From Pyropia yezoensis (taxonomy: Eukaryota; Rhodophyta; Bangiophyceae; Bangiales; Bangiaceae), in NCBI GenBank assembly GCA_009829735.1, contig CM020620.1, positions 23,348,020-23,412,019 of the forward strand: 64,000 nucleotides of DNA. The letters are read 5' to 3'. The translations under genes and the position numbers were made by a program. Each line of letters starts with the position of its first letter. Position 1 is the stretch's first letter. A model generated the notes under the pieces. That model was not told the DNA's origin and did no database searches. It was given only the letters and a program-made list of their open reading frames with translations. Shown piece by piece: positions 42,554 through 52,900 of the stretch.

Positions 42554-44503
42554 ATGACCACCATCACACCCTACCCCCTCGCGGCGTTCATCGCCGCGCA
42601 CCCCAACGACCCCACCGACTTTGCGGACCTCAACCACCGCCTGGACACCGTACGCGACGCTGGCGCTCAACAGTGGGACGACGACGACACCTGCACTGCT
42701 GTTTGCTTCGCCATTGGCGACTATGACGTGACCTCCATGACCAAGATGCAGCTGCTGCGCATCTCCTACCAGATCAACAGCATCTGCGCCCCGTACCGGA
42801 TCCACCTCCCTCGTGACCACCGTAACCTCACCCGCGCCTCGGTCCTAGCCAAGTACCTAGCCGGCTACTACCTCGAGATCACGGACCTGCGCGGCCGCGA
42901 CCTGACCCTGCACGCCCACACCATCCGGGAGCAGCCACCCCGCCCCGCTGGCGACGTCCCACTCCATCGTCACACCTACAGCACCCGCCCACACCACACA
43001 CCCCATCCCCACGACGACCGTGCCCAACGCCCGCCATCCCACGACTACACCGGCACCAACGACTCCTACCGGGACTCATCCTCCAGCGTTCAAGACACCC
43101 TGCCGTTCTACTCACGCGCGTCCGCCGCACGGGCCGTCGCCGGCTACTACAACGCGCCCCACCGGCAATATGGCGGCCAGGACAACGAGTCGGTCACCAT
43201 GGCGCGCCTGACTTTCCACAAGGTGTGCGACGCCTTTGGCGTGCCCAGGGACCAGCGGGCCACCTGCGTGCAATTCGCCCCCAAGCCAACCGACCACAAC
43301 CTCCCCGCCCTCATCAGCGACAACACTGACGGCTTCACGGCGGACGACCTGTGGCGACTGATCGATCAACGAGTCAACTCAACCTCAAGGACGACACGCA
43401 TCCGCCTGGCGTGGCAACAAGCCGCCCTCGCCAAGGAGCCCACACAGCCCGGCGACACGGACGTCACACGCTTTGAGCGCCTCATCGGACGCCTCTCCCA
43501 AATGCAAACCCAGCTGCCGGGAGACTACCACACGGCCAACATGCTCACTGACAAGATCATGGACGCCGTCCACGGCGAGTGGTTTGAGGCCATGGTCACC
43601 CCCGACGCCGGGGGCGACCCGCACATCCTGGCCTCGCGCACCAAGCTGATGCTCGCCACGGGCCCCCCAAAGGTCCTCACCCGCACTGCAATTCCTGCGC
43701 CGACCACCAACCCCTCCCCAACCACGGCCCGGACCCCCGCCACCACCATCCCTTCCTTCATGACGGACAGCACGACCGACGGCGCGCCCAACTACGACCA
43801 GGAGGACGAGTCCGTCTCCGTCACCCTCACGGCGGACGACCCGGAGCAACCTAACCAAGTCTTCTACGTCCTCCGTCGCTTCCGCGGCAACTCCGCCACG
43901 CCATACCGGACGGAGCGGTCGACCGCCCGCAACCCCTCGTCTCTAAGGGGCCCCGGGCCGGCCAACCCATGCCACGTCTGCACGGGCACGGACCACTTTG
44001 CGCGGACCTGCCCCCATCGTGGCGGACAGCCGCAACGGCCCTTCAACTCACAACTGGCCGACCAAGAGCCCGCGCCCATCCCCCCTCACGGCGACGTCGC
44101 AATGGACATGGAAATGCCCCCGGCCGTGCCTCCCCAAGCGGGCTTCGGCTACCCCGCGCGCGCGTGGTTCGTCCCGGCGGCCAAGATCGACTCCATCTAC
44201 GCCGTATCTCTGCCCACCATCACGACGCCCATCCTCGATATCGGCACGCCCGGGGACCTCATCGGCGACGCGTGGCTGCAACGCAACCCACAAGACATGA
44301 CGCCCATCAAGCCATCCACGCGGCGCTACGCACTGGGCCACGACGTGCCGCCCACGATTGGCAGCACAAGCATCCGCATCCACACAACGACGACGACGGG
44401 CAGCCCCCTCATCATCTTACTGCCTGAGGTCACGATCGTCGGCCACGACACGGTCCCCTTCCTAGTCGGACTTCCATCACACGAGCAACACCGCATCGCC
44501 ATC
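42554..44503 (+). pseudogene. gag: Gag-protease fragment of another LTR element (family E), cut by an insertion
   Basis: Starts MTTITPYPLAAFIAAHPNDP. The middle has a helical capsid-like region (TRFERLIGRLSQMQTQLPGD, DKIMDAVHGEWFEAMV). A CCHC knuckle reads CHVCTGTDHFARTC. A degenerate aspartic protease follows (PILDIGTPGDLIGDAWL, with DIG in place of DTG or DSG). The frame is open until it reaches the LTR of the family A element at 44504, where host coding stops. It resembles none of the other gag genes here, and whether it is Ty3 or Ty1 type cannot be settled without its RT. Confidence 0.8.
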
Positions 44504-44972
44504 TGTGGCAAAAACCACTTGCACACACGACACCCAAGTTGGGGCGGTGTACGAGGGCTGCCTCCCGTGTCGGGGGAACCGGAAGAAGTGCAAGTCGCAC
44601 ACACTCTGTCCCTGTTGTGGGGCAAACCCCCCACGGACAAACAAGAGGATGGTGTGTGGTCCAACAGTTTCTTGGTCGGGACGGGGACGCAGGGCCAAGC
44701 CCCGCTGTCCCTCCCCTTATCCCCCCAGGGTCCACTCAGAATCTCGCCACTCAGAATCTCCCACCCCAGCACCTGCCCACCGGGCCACACGAAAATTCAA
44801 GACGATAAATGCAGAAAACCCTCAAATCCAAGTTGGATTTACTACCAAGCTAACTATCCCAAACTTAGGGAATATGGGCCCAAATGCAGGGGGAGGAACG
44901 GATCAGGCTAGTGGCCTGCCGCCCCTTGCATGGCACGTGTTGCCCCCCTACGTGGGGGTCAATACTGCCACA
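44504..44972 (-). repeat. 3' LTR, family A copy 2
   Basis: Begins TGTGGCA and ends TGCCACA on the plus strand, with a pyrimidine run (the PPT complement) directly after it at 44973-44986. Nearly identical to 9133-9602. Confidence 0.85.
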
Positions 44973-45014
44973 CTCCCCTCTCCTCAGTTCCGACCGACCC
45001 GGTCGGCCCTGTGA
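44505..45014 (+). CDS. Cys-rich open frame antisense through the LTR
   Basis: Open from the LTR end to a TGA at 45012-45014, but without an ATG before the Cys cluster. The cluster reads GCLPCRGNRKKCKSHTLCPC, then C and a later MVCG. The spacing C-x2-C-x6-C-x5-C-x2-C is that of the first five ligands of a Zn2Cys6 cluster, and a sixth Cys follows 12 residues later. It has the same orientation as the accessory gene (45311), which starts about 300 bases further on, so it might be an upstream exon of that gene. In copy 1 the same frame is shifted by one base within the cluster. Whether it is expressed is unknown. Confidence 0.3.
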   Translation: MAKTTCTHDTQVGAVYEGCLPCRGNRKKCKSHTLCPCCGANPPRTNKRMVCGPTVSWSGRGRRAKPRCPSPYPPRVHSESRHSESPTPAPAHRATRKFKTINAENPQIQVGFTTKLTIPNLGNMGPNAGGGTDQASGLPPLAWHVLPPYVGVNTATLPSPQFRPTRSAL

Positions 45015-45287
45015 GGGGGTGCGTAAACGCACGTCTCGGCGTTGGGGGCGCGACTTGCTGTCCCCCATCGAGTACGTAACGCGGATGTGGAGGCGGTCAC
45101 GTTGATCGCCCCTCTCCTCAAGCTTGCCCACTCGGCAGCTTTCTCTCCTCAGTTCACACCTCACCATCACCACCACCTCCCCTTCACCTTCCACGGGGCC
45201 GCCCCACACTGGGGAGGCCACCCGTCTACCCACGATCCGAGTCCCTCTCAACTCAAGGCCGGTCTCGTGCCGCTGTAGCGAGGGCGT

Positions 45288-45308
45288 CTCTCCCCAACTT
45301 GGGGAGAG
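45288..45308 (+). promoter_or_regulatory. Perfect hairpin directly upstream of the antisense gene start (copy 2)
   Basis: Arms CTCTCCCCAA and TTGGGGAGAG around one base, two bases before the ATG at 45311. Identical to the site in copy 1. Confidence 0.6.
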
Positions 45309-45310
45309 TC

Positions 45311-47224
45311 ATGGCGACCCCGGGAGTGGAGACAGACTCTCTTGACGAGCGTATGGAGGACACCACCTACGGTGCAGCACCCGCCGGGACTTCCGGCGGG
45401 GGCTCCGCGATTGCTCCGGGGGATGGGACTCCCGCGTCACCCGGCTTTGGGTTGACGGCGGGATCTCCCCCGGAGGCGGGACAAGTTGTCCCGCGTGAGG
45501 CCTTGGGGCGGTGGTTTTACCCCGCTTGGCCTCTATATGAGGAGGGGTTGACTGTTCTTCGCTGTGGCCGACTTGGCGCAGCGATGGGTCGGGTATGGGA
45601 CCGCCTACGGGAGAAGTATCCCCGTAGGGTCGGGTTCCCTGCCGGCTTCAGGACGGACCAGTTTGCCTTCCTGGACGACGAGGAGGTCGAAGACGTACAG
45701 CGGGCCAAGGCCATGGTGGACCGCGGGGGAACTATCCCGGGTCCCGGCGACTTGCCGACCTTTACTTGGGACGCGGTGGCAACTCGCCCCCCGTACCTTC
45801 ACGAGGCCGATCCGCACACTCATCACTTTGATGTGCGGATGGAGAAGGACTTCCGGCGAGGTCCCTACTTGGTGACCTCGGCTCAACTTGAGTTTCCTCA
45901 GCAGTCTGCTGCCAGTCAGGAGCAGTACTATCCGAAGAAGCCCGAGTGGTGGCCTCAAGTTGAGGTCCCCTACGGGTTTCCGGCGTTGCTGCCACGGTTA
46001 CTTGACCACTTCGGCTCCGTCATGTTGACGGCTGGCCCTGATCACCTGGTGTGGGCCATGTTGGCCACCCAGTGGCTCCTCGAGGTCATGTCGACCTGGG
46101 TGTCTTGTGTTCAGCGGCGGGGGATGCTCTGGCATCTCCCCCTCCGGCTTATCCAAGGTTTGGAACAGCTCACCCCTCAGCTAGTTGCTGAGGGGTGCTC
46201 ATCAGGACAACTCACTCTACTTGAGGAGATGCTCCGCCTCCACAAGTTTATCGAGTGGGAGAGCATTGAGCACAAGTTGCGCCGCCCCACTCGTGGGCCC
46301 AAGGACGATGGCGCACTTCGCCAGTTCGTGTGGGTCGCTCGTGAACTTCACGACGGCCGTGTGGTCCTACGAGAGGGGTTGGGTATCGGGGACTACCCGT
46401 ATGCCCCGGGGGTGGATCGCCACACTGCGCCACCCCCGGACAAGCCCATAGTTATGGCCGTGCCCTCATATGATGACCATATGACTCAACCCACTGCGGG
46501 GGCCCCAAGTCGGGGTCGCAGTTACACCCGGGTCCCGCCACCTCGGCGGGCCCCTCCGCTTCCTCCTGTCCCCCTCCAGCCGCACGGGAACATCCCGATT
46601 AGCGTGGCCGTTGAGTCGTCCACCCCGGTGTCCCCCAACCTGGGGGCCACCCTCCTCACGGTATACCCCAAGTTGGTGTTACCGCCCACGCCTCTAACCT
46701 CAGAGATGATGATCACCACGTTGGTGCGCACCATTTCCTGGTTGGCCGCGTCGACCGCAACCCTTCAAACTTCCGAGACTCCTCAACTTGAGGAGCGCGT
46801 TCGCACTGCAGTGGCGACCGGAAGTTGCGAGTCGGTGGCGGAGTTTATGACGGCCGAGTTGGCTCGCATTGGGGCTATTATGCCCCAGCCAGCCCCACTT
46901 GGGCGTGGCAAACGTCGTGCGAGCCGGGCATACTCGCCTCCTCGCCGTCGTCGCCGACACTCGCGGCGCTCTCCCTCCGTGTCGGAAGACGAGTTGTCTT
47001 ACTCCGTCTCGGAGTCCTCGACTCTGTCAGAGTCGGAGTCGGTCCGGCGTCTGCGTCGCAAACTTGCGCGCAAGACCAAGCAGAAGAGTAGCCACGGTCG
47101 GCGCCACTTGCGCGACCGTGGGGGGCGCGACGGTTCCGACTTGGAGCCGCCGCCCCCTCCGACTGGTGGGGAACGTTATCGCCGTGGGTCTTGCCGCTCG
47201 CCTCCACGTGGGGGGGGTATGTAG
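45311..47224 (+). CDS. Antisense accessory protein of Ty3 element, family A copy 2 (novel)
   Basis: A complete frame of 637 residues, MATPGVETDSLDERMEDTTY to its end, about 95% identical to copy 1 at the protein level. No known domain was recognised. The order is: a Gly/Pro-rich N-terminus (1-70); a conserved globular part (about 70-370) with LGRWFYPAWPLYEEG, VWDRLREKYPRR and LLDHFGSVML; a Pro-rich linker (about 370-450); a helical segment (MMITTLVRTISWLAASTATL, about 470-490); and an Arg/Ser-rich tail (about 540-620). The stop TAG is supplied by the inserted LTR at 47220, so the last few residues are not original. In the first 131 codons, 16 of 19 differences from copy 1 are synonymous. Confidence 0.75.
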   Translation: MATPGVETDSLDERMEDTTYGAAPAGTSGGGSAIAPGDGTPASPGFGLTAGSPPEAGQVVPREALGRWFYPAWPLYEEGLTVLRCGRLGAAMGRVWDRLREKYPRRVGFPAGFRTDQFAFLDDEEVEDVQRAKAMVDRGGTIPGPGDLPTFTWDAVATRPPYLHEADPHTHHFDVRMEKDFRRGPYLVTSAQLEFPQQSAASQEQYYPKKPEWWPQVEVPYGFPALLPRLLDHFGSVMLTAGPDHLVWAMLATQWLLEVMSTWVSCVQRRGMLWHLPLRLIQGLEQLTPQLVAEGCSSGQLTLLEEMLRLHKFIEWESIEHKLRRPTRGPKDDGALRQFVWVARELHDGRVVLREGLGIGDYPYAPGVDRHTAPPPDKPIVMAVPSYDDHMTQPTAGAPSRGRSYTRVPPPRRAPPLPPVPLQPHGNIPISVAVESSTPVSPNLGATLLTVYPKLVLPPTPLTSEMMITTLVRTISWLAASTATLQTSETPQLEERVRTAVATGSCESVAEFMTAELARIGAIMPQPAPLGRGKRRASRAYSPPRRRRRHSRRSPSVSEDELSYSVSESSTLSESESVRRLRRKLARKTKQKSSHGRRHLRDRGGRDGSDLEPPPPPTGGERYRRGSCRSPPRGGGM

Positions 47225-47583
47225 CAATATGGTTGTCCGTATTGTGACCCTAATATTAGGGGGGGCTACTTCTAATCCTTAACTTTCAATTTGAGAGTCC
47301 GAGCTGGTCACGGTATCTATAAGTTACGTATGACCAGAGGGACTTGCATCTTGGGGTGGAGGGTAGTTAGTAGTGTCTCCGAGGGTTTATAACGAGGGGG
47401 CCGGTGGCGAATCCACCGCCGGCCAAGGTAGAACAACAAACCCCTCCCATTTGGGCTCCCATCTTGGTCCCGTGGCTTGCGCTCCAAGGACAGCAACCTT
47501 GGCCTCCCGGTGACGTTGGTGCCGATCCCCCTTGGTGAGTGTTCCCTGAGAGTGGACGTGCGACGGATTCCTATTGTGCTACA
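47220..47583 (+). repeat. 5' LTR, family B
   Basis: 364 bases with inverted ends TGTAGCA and TGCTACA. The primer-binding site starts one base after its end. Confidence 0.85.
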
Positions 47584-47584
47584 T

Positions 47585-47600
47585 TGGTGGAGCAGCAGGG
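47585..47600 (+). other. Primer-binding site, family B
   Basis: TGGTGGAGCAGCAGGG, the same 16 bases as in the element at 4791-4806 although the LTRs differ. It implies a tRNA ending in CCCTGCTGCTCCACCA. Confidence 0.8.
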
Positions 47601-47801
47601 ACGGGTTTCCGTCACCCTTGTGGTGACGCCGTCTTCGGCCCTGGCACACGGATAGGGATCCGGTCCTTTTCTTGTACTCGTGGTGTTGCGACCTGATCGA
47701 TTGTGTTGAGCTTTTACCTGTGACTGTGACCTACTGTTACTCTCCCCAATCTACCCCCTCGCTCTCTTATTCGTGGTGGTCGTTGCGTCGGTTGACTGAT
47801 T

Positions 47802-49991
47802 GTGACTATGTCTACCCAAGAGACGGGGAACGTTCAAGATGACGGATCGGCGTCGACGCCGACTCCGGAGGTGACTACGGGAACCGGGATCGGGAACCCG
47901 ATCGATAACATTGAGACGCCAATGCTTTCCGGTGCCGGATCGACGTTTGGCACGGCTCGGACGGCAGGAGGCGGGGGCCCGCCTCAACTGTCGTCGACCG
48001 ACCTCACTCCGCCGCCTCCTTCACCAGGGGATTCCCTGATGGCATCATTGGCCCGCATCGAGGCCCGGTTTTCCGGGCTCGACGCCCGTCAAGATCGGAC
48101 GGAGGACGCAATGGCAGTGTTGATGTCAACACGGCACACGACGGGACCCCGTCGTGTTCCTCCCACACCGGTACGGTTCGAACCGGCCGGACTACTTTCG
48201 GAGTCCACCAGGGTCAATCCCGGGGTTGCTACTCCTGGACAACCCCCGGACACAATGGGGTATGGGTCCGACTCGTCGGCAGAGTTGGAACGGAGTCACA
48301 CGGAGCGATACGCTCGGAGCACCCGAAGCGGACTCCGCGGACACGACCCGGCGGATACGTACGCCGGGGGAGAGTCGGTTATTGGGGGAGGGGGTACCCT
48401 CTCGCAGTACCCCCACGACGAAGGAGGCCCGGCAACTCGGGTTCCCGAGGTGCCGACGCCTGAAGTACCATCTTCAGTGGTGGAAGCTATGACCGCGCAG
48501 GTAACTGCGAGCCTACTGAAGCGGATGGAGTCCGATGAGTTCGCTCATCAACTGGCTAAGCGACTGGATATCCAGGACGCTGACACGGAGATCGTCAACG
48601 AGGTCTTCCGGTCGGTTCTTACTCCGGAACGTTATCGTTTGGAGGACCGCTCTACCACCGTATCGGAATCGATGCGTAATACGTCGCATCGGGCGATCCG
48701 CTCTATGCAGACCCTTATGAAGGGAGTCCCTATGTTCGGGGGGCCGAACGGACGCCCGTTGGCAGTCATCGGCTTCTTGACTAGCTTCAAGGCAGCCGCA
48801 GACAAGGCGCTCGTTAACGAGGGGCTGGCCCTGGAGATCCTCCCGTTCTTTGTTGATGAACGGGTGCGAGGCATTCTTCGCCAGGCATCCCCGATGCCGG
48901 GAATGAGGGTCGCGGCCACCCCCATGGATTACCGTGGGATATTGAAGGAGCTGCTGAGCAGCTACCTCAGTGAGGACAAGTGCGAGGACCACTATCGGGC
49001 CCTTCGCACTGCCACCGCCCAGTCCTGGGAGGATGAGGAGATGTTTGGACGCCGGATCCAAGAGCTCGACTACGAGCTGGGGAAGCTCCTCGGAGAAGGG
49101 GAGCTACGGGCCATCCTGTTCGCAGGAGTACCCAACTACGTGCGGATATCCGCACGGGGCGCCAACACGGCACGGACGAACTTCAGTCGACTGATGCATA
49201 TGTGCAAGTCCCTAGGGGACGCCTACCGGGTTCTACACCCGGAGTGTGCCTTGGCCCCGAAGCCCAAGGGTGAGGGAGGCAAGCCCAGTCTTACCCCGGT
49301 ACCGAGGCAAGAGAAGGTGGAACGTAAGGCCGCACCAGTACTGGTGGCGACCGAACATACCCCTATTGGTGAGGGTGACCCTCTAGTCGACCAACAGGGC
49401 CACCTGTTGCTACCGGCGACGCCGGTGATTGATGAACATGGTACGGTAGCGTACATCGCCCCGGCTGGAACCCAGTTCCAGGTCAACGAAGGAACGGGAC
49501 GGCGCGTCCCGTATGTGCGGACTACGGGGTACTCCCCGGTGACGGGTAACCCTCACCAACCCTTGCCAACATGGGCGGTGCGCACGGAGGCACCCCCGCA
49601 GATTGCGGGCCGACCCAACCGGTTGGGGGAGTCCATGTTCCGGTTGACCCAAGGACCCAAGGCCTACCAGGGAGCAGGCACTCGGGCGCCCGAGGGAGGC
49701 AACCGTAGCTACGGGGCTACCCCGATGCGACCTCAAGGGGGGACCGGCACGTCCGGATGTATGTTGTGTGGGGATCCCCAGCACTGGGTGTCTTCCTGCC
49801 CACTCATCCCCGAGGAGTCTCGGCGGGCAGCGGCGCAACGCAAGGCATCCACCGGGGGGTATCCCGCCCGAGCACCCGGACCCGCACCGGGTAGGCAGCC
49901 AGCTCCAGGTGGAGTACTGGCCGTCGAGGGGGCACCTCCTCAGCCGGATGTCCCGGCGGACAGCACCCTACCAAGGGCGGGAAACGAGTAA
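47802..49991 (+). CDS. gag: Ty3/gypsy Gag, family B copy 1
   Basis: Intact, 729 residues, starting MSTQETGNVQDDGS at an ATG about 5 codons in; the first listed codon is also ATG. An N-terminal disordered Thr/Pro/Gly-rich part is followed by a helical capsid-like region (about 230-460: SVVEAMTAQVTASLLKRMES, LSSYLSEDKCEDHYRALRTA) and one CCHC knuckle, CMLCGDPQHWVSSC (about 650). The stop at 49989 is eight bases before the first ATG of pol. It builds the particle and packages RNA. The copy after the gap has several one-base indels in the same gene. Confidence 0.9.
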   Translation: MTMSTQETGNVQDDGSASTPTPEVTTGTGIGNPIDNIETPMLSGAGSTFGTARTAGGGGPPQLSSTDLTPPPPSPGDSLMASLARIEARFSGLDARQDRTEDAMAVLMSTRHTTGPRRVPPTPVRFEPAGLLSESTRVNPGVATPGQPPDTMGYGSDSSAELERSHTERYARSTRSGLRGHDPADTYAGGESVIGGGGTLSQYPHDEGGPATRVPEVPTPEVPSSVVEAMTAQVTASLLKRMESDEFAHQLAKRLDIQDADTEIVNEVFRSVLTPERYRLEDRSTTVSESMRNTSHRAIRSMQTLMKGVPMFGGPNGRPLAVIGFLTSFKAAADKALVNEGLALEILPFFVDERVRGILRQASPMPGMRVAATPMDYRGILKELLSSYLSEDKCEDHYRALRTATAQSWEDEEMFGRRIQELDYELGKLLGEGELRAILFAGVPNYVRISARGANTARTNFSRLMHMCKSLGDAYRVLHPECALAPKPKGEGGKPSLTPVPRQEKVERKAAPVLVATEHTPIGEGDPLVDQQGHLLLPATPVIDEHGTVAYIAPAGTQFQVNEGTGRRVPYVRTTGYSPVTGNPHQPLPTWAVRTEAPPQIAGRPNRLGESMFRLTQGPKAYQGAGTRAPEGGNRSYGATPMRPQGGTGTSGCMLCGDPQHWVSSCPLIPEESRRAAAQRKASTGGYPARAPGPAPGRQPAPGGVLAVEGAPPQPDVPADSTLPRAGNE

Positions 49992-49999
49992 GAGGAAGG

Positions 50000-52900
50000 A
50001 TGACCGGGGGGCGCTGGGGTCACCCAAGCAAGCCACCCCGGAGTACCGCGGGGAAAGCCCCACGGAGAGCGCGGTTGAGCCGACGCCGCATCAACCCCCG
50101 GGTACACCTTCCGGCCCCGACGACACGGCGTCAGGGGATTGATGACCAACCTCCGAGGTTGGGAGGAGAGGACGGGAAGCCCCTTCACGTTGAACCAGAC
50201 AAGGGCCCTGTTCAGGATGCCCGAGCTACACCGGATATCGGTGTAGGACATGTGTTGTTTACCTTGGAGAACTTCAAGGTATCAGCCACACTGGGGGTTG
50301 ACCCCCAGTCGACACGATCGTACTACCCTGTACTGGACACAGGGGCTGGACCCAACCTTATCCGGAAGGATACCCTCCCGGACAAGTGGCTTCCACGAGT
50401 CAGAGTGACTCGGGGACCCACCATCAAGGACGCGAATGGTCGACTCATTCGTACGACCGCAGCGATGTCGCTGCAGGTTACCATCGGGGATCTCACCACG
50501 GAAGTTGACTTCCTGGTATGTGAAACGCTATCGGTGCCCTGCATACTGGGGTGCACCTTCATCAACGTTCACGTTGATGCAATCCGGCCAGGCCGGAGGA
50601 CCGTCGAGCTTCAAGAAGCCGACGGGACGAAGCGAGGACACACGGCTATCGTCAGGGACCTGACGCTACAAGGAAGCCACGTTAACGTGGCTGAGGTGTA
50701 CGCAAGCGTCGAGCCGAAGACACTTCGGTTGGCCAAGCGAACTCGCTTTGAGCCGTTGTCAGAGACAGTCCTCCCGGTTAACTGCGACCTCGCAGGCATC
50801 TGCAGAGTCCAGTCCAACCTACGGACGTACAAGCGCCATGGGTTGACCATGGCCAACGGTCTCATAGACCTCCCAGCAGGAGGGTCGTCCCTCCTAGTGA
50901 TGGCGAACTACCGCCGTAAGGCAGTCACCCTCCCGAAGGAAACTATCCTCGGGATTGCCGAACTCTACGAAGGAGATATCCTTACCCCTGATAAGGAAGG
51001 TCAAGTGGAACCACTTGAAGTACTGGCGGTCGCCGAGACCACCGAGCGACAGCAACCCGATGACGGGAAGCCTAACCCATCGGCGGCTCCGGCGGACCTG
51101 CCGCCAAAGGACCAAGAGGCCTTGAAGGCACTGGCCGAGGCTGACCTCGACCACCTTCCCCCTTCGGTAGCCGAAGGGGTACGACGGATGCTAAGAAAGC
51201 ATGACGTTATGTGGACAGGCGGGGCCTTGGGGACCATTGGGGCAACCCAACATCGTATAGACCTGGTACCAGGCGCACGACCCGCCCGCTCACAACCGCA
51301 CCGAGCGGGACCTATGCAACGAGAGATCGTTGATGGAGAAGTGAAGAGGATGAGTGAAGCTAAGGTGATCCGACCTTCGATGTCGGAATGGGGTGCCCCA
51401 GTCGTTATTGTGCCGAAGAAGGATCAAACCCCTCGGTTTTGCATCGATTATCGACGCCTCAACTTGGTTACCAAGAAGGACTCATACCCTTTACCAAGGA
51501 TGGATGAATGCATCGACTCCCTGGGGGAGGCTACGGTGTTTACCACCATCGACTGCAATGCCGGATACTGGCAGATCCCGGTGGCGGACGAGGATATCCC
51601 CAAGACGGCATTCGTCTGTCACAGTGGAGTGTACGAGTTCCTAAGGATGCCCTTCGGATTGTCCAACGCCCCCGCTACATTCCAGCGGGCTATCGACATC
51701 ATACTGTCTGGGGTGAAGTGGCGTAACTGCCTAGTGTACCTCGATGACGTCATCGTCTTCTCGCGTAACATGGATGACCATGTACAACATGTTGACGAGG
51801 TACTCACCCTCTTGAGGAACGCCGGGGTAACCCTGCGTCTGAAGAAGTGCGCCTTCTTCCAACAGACGGTCGAATATCTGGGCCACCAGATAACCCCTGG
51901 TAAACTAGGGGTACTCGAAGCCAATACCCGGGCACTCCGGGATGCCCGGAGCCCTAACACCCAGACGCAGCTCAAGAGCTTCCTGGGAATGTGCAATGTA
52001 TACCGACGGTTCGTCAAGGACTTCGCTCGGATAGCTAAACCGTTAACGGTTCTTACGAGCAGTACCTTACCCAAGGTACTCCAACCCCCTTCGCCTAGCG
52101 AAGAGGAGGCATTCGAGTCGCTGAAGCGAGCCCTACTAGCCCCACCCGTCCTTGCGTTACCGCATAGACGGGGTACCTTCGTCATCGATGTCGATGCGTG
52201 TGATACACAAGTGGGATGCACCCTGTTACAGGGGAGACGTTGATCGGTACCGATAACGTTATCCCGGACCTACGTCCGGTAGGGTACTTCAGCCGGACAC
52301 TCAACCCGGCTGAGCGGAACTATAGTGCCACCGAGCGTGAATGCCTCGGAGTTATATGGGCAGTGCAACTGCTCCGTCCATACCTGGAAGGCTCCAGGTT
52401 CATCGTGAGGTCCGACCACGAACCCCTACGATGGCTCCTCAACCTTGGTGACAAGGATTCCGATAGCCATGGGAGGCTAGCCCGATGGAGGCTGAAGATG
52501 GCCGAGCACGACTACCGCACGGTGTATAAGGCTGGGTCAACCCACCACCTCGGAGACGCGTTGTCGCGACTCGACACCCCGAGCGGGGATACCCGCCCGG
52601 TGGACGAGGACATCCCGGTAGTACCGGTGTGCATGGTGGGTAATGCTACCCAGGGTATGGCTGACCATACCATGGCACACCTTGCGTGCCCATTGACCCT
52701 CGCGGACTTCCGCGAGGCACAGGCCAACGACGATGACTGTAGACGTCATCGTGCTAACCTCCTAGCCGGTACGGCCGGCATCTTCTCCGAGAACGAAGAC
52801 GGACTCATATACCGGCGGGCACCCGCCGATGGACGACATCAAGTCGTGGTTCCCGTGTCCTTACGGCAAGCCGTCATGAAACGAGAACATGAGAACCCTA

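Larger units (their letters stand above)
44504..47219 (-). mobile_element. Family A element with antisense accessory gene, copy 2 (3' half)
   Basis: The same order as 6863-9602 but inverted: 3' LTR (44504-44972), polypurine tract and accessory gene. It is cut at 47219 by the LTR of the family B element, so its pol is missing. The left LTR edge interrupts the family E gag-pro frame. Confidence 0.85.
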
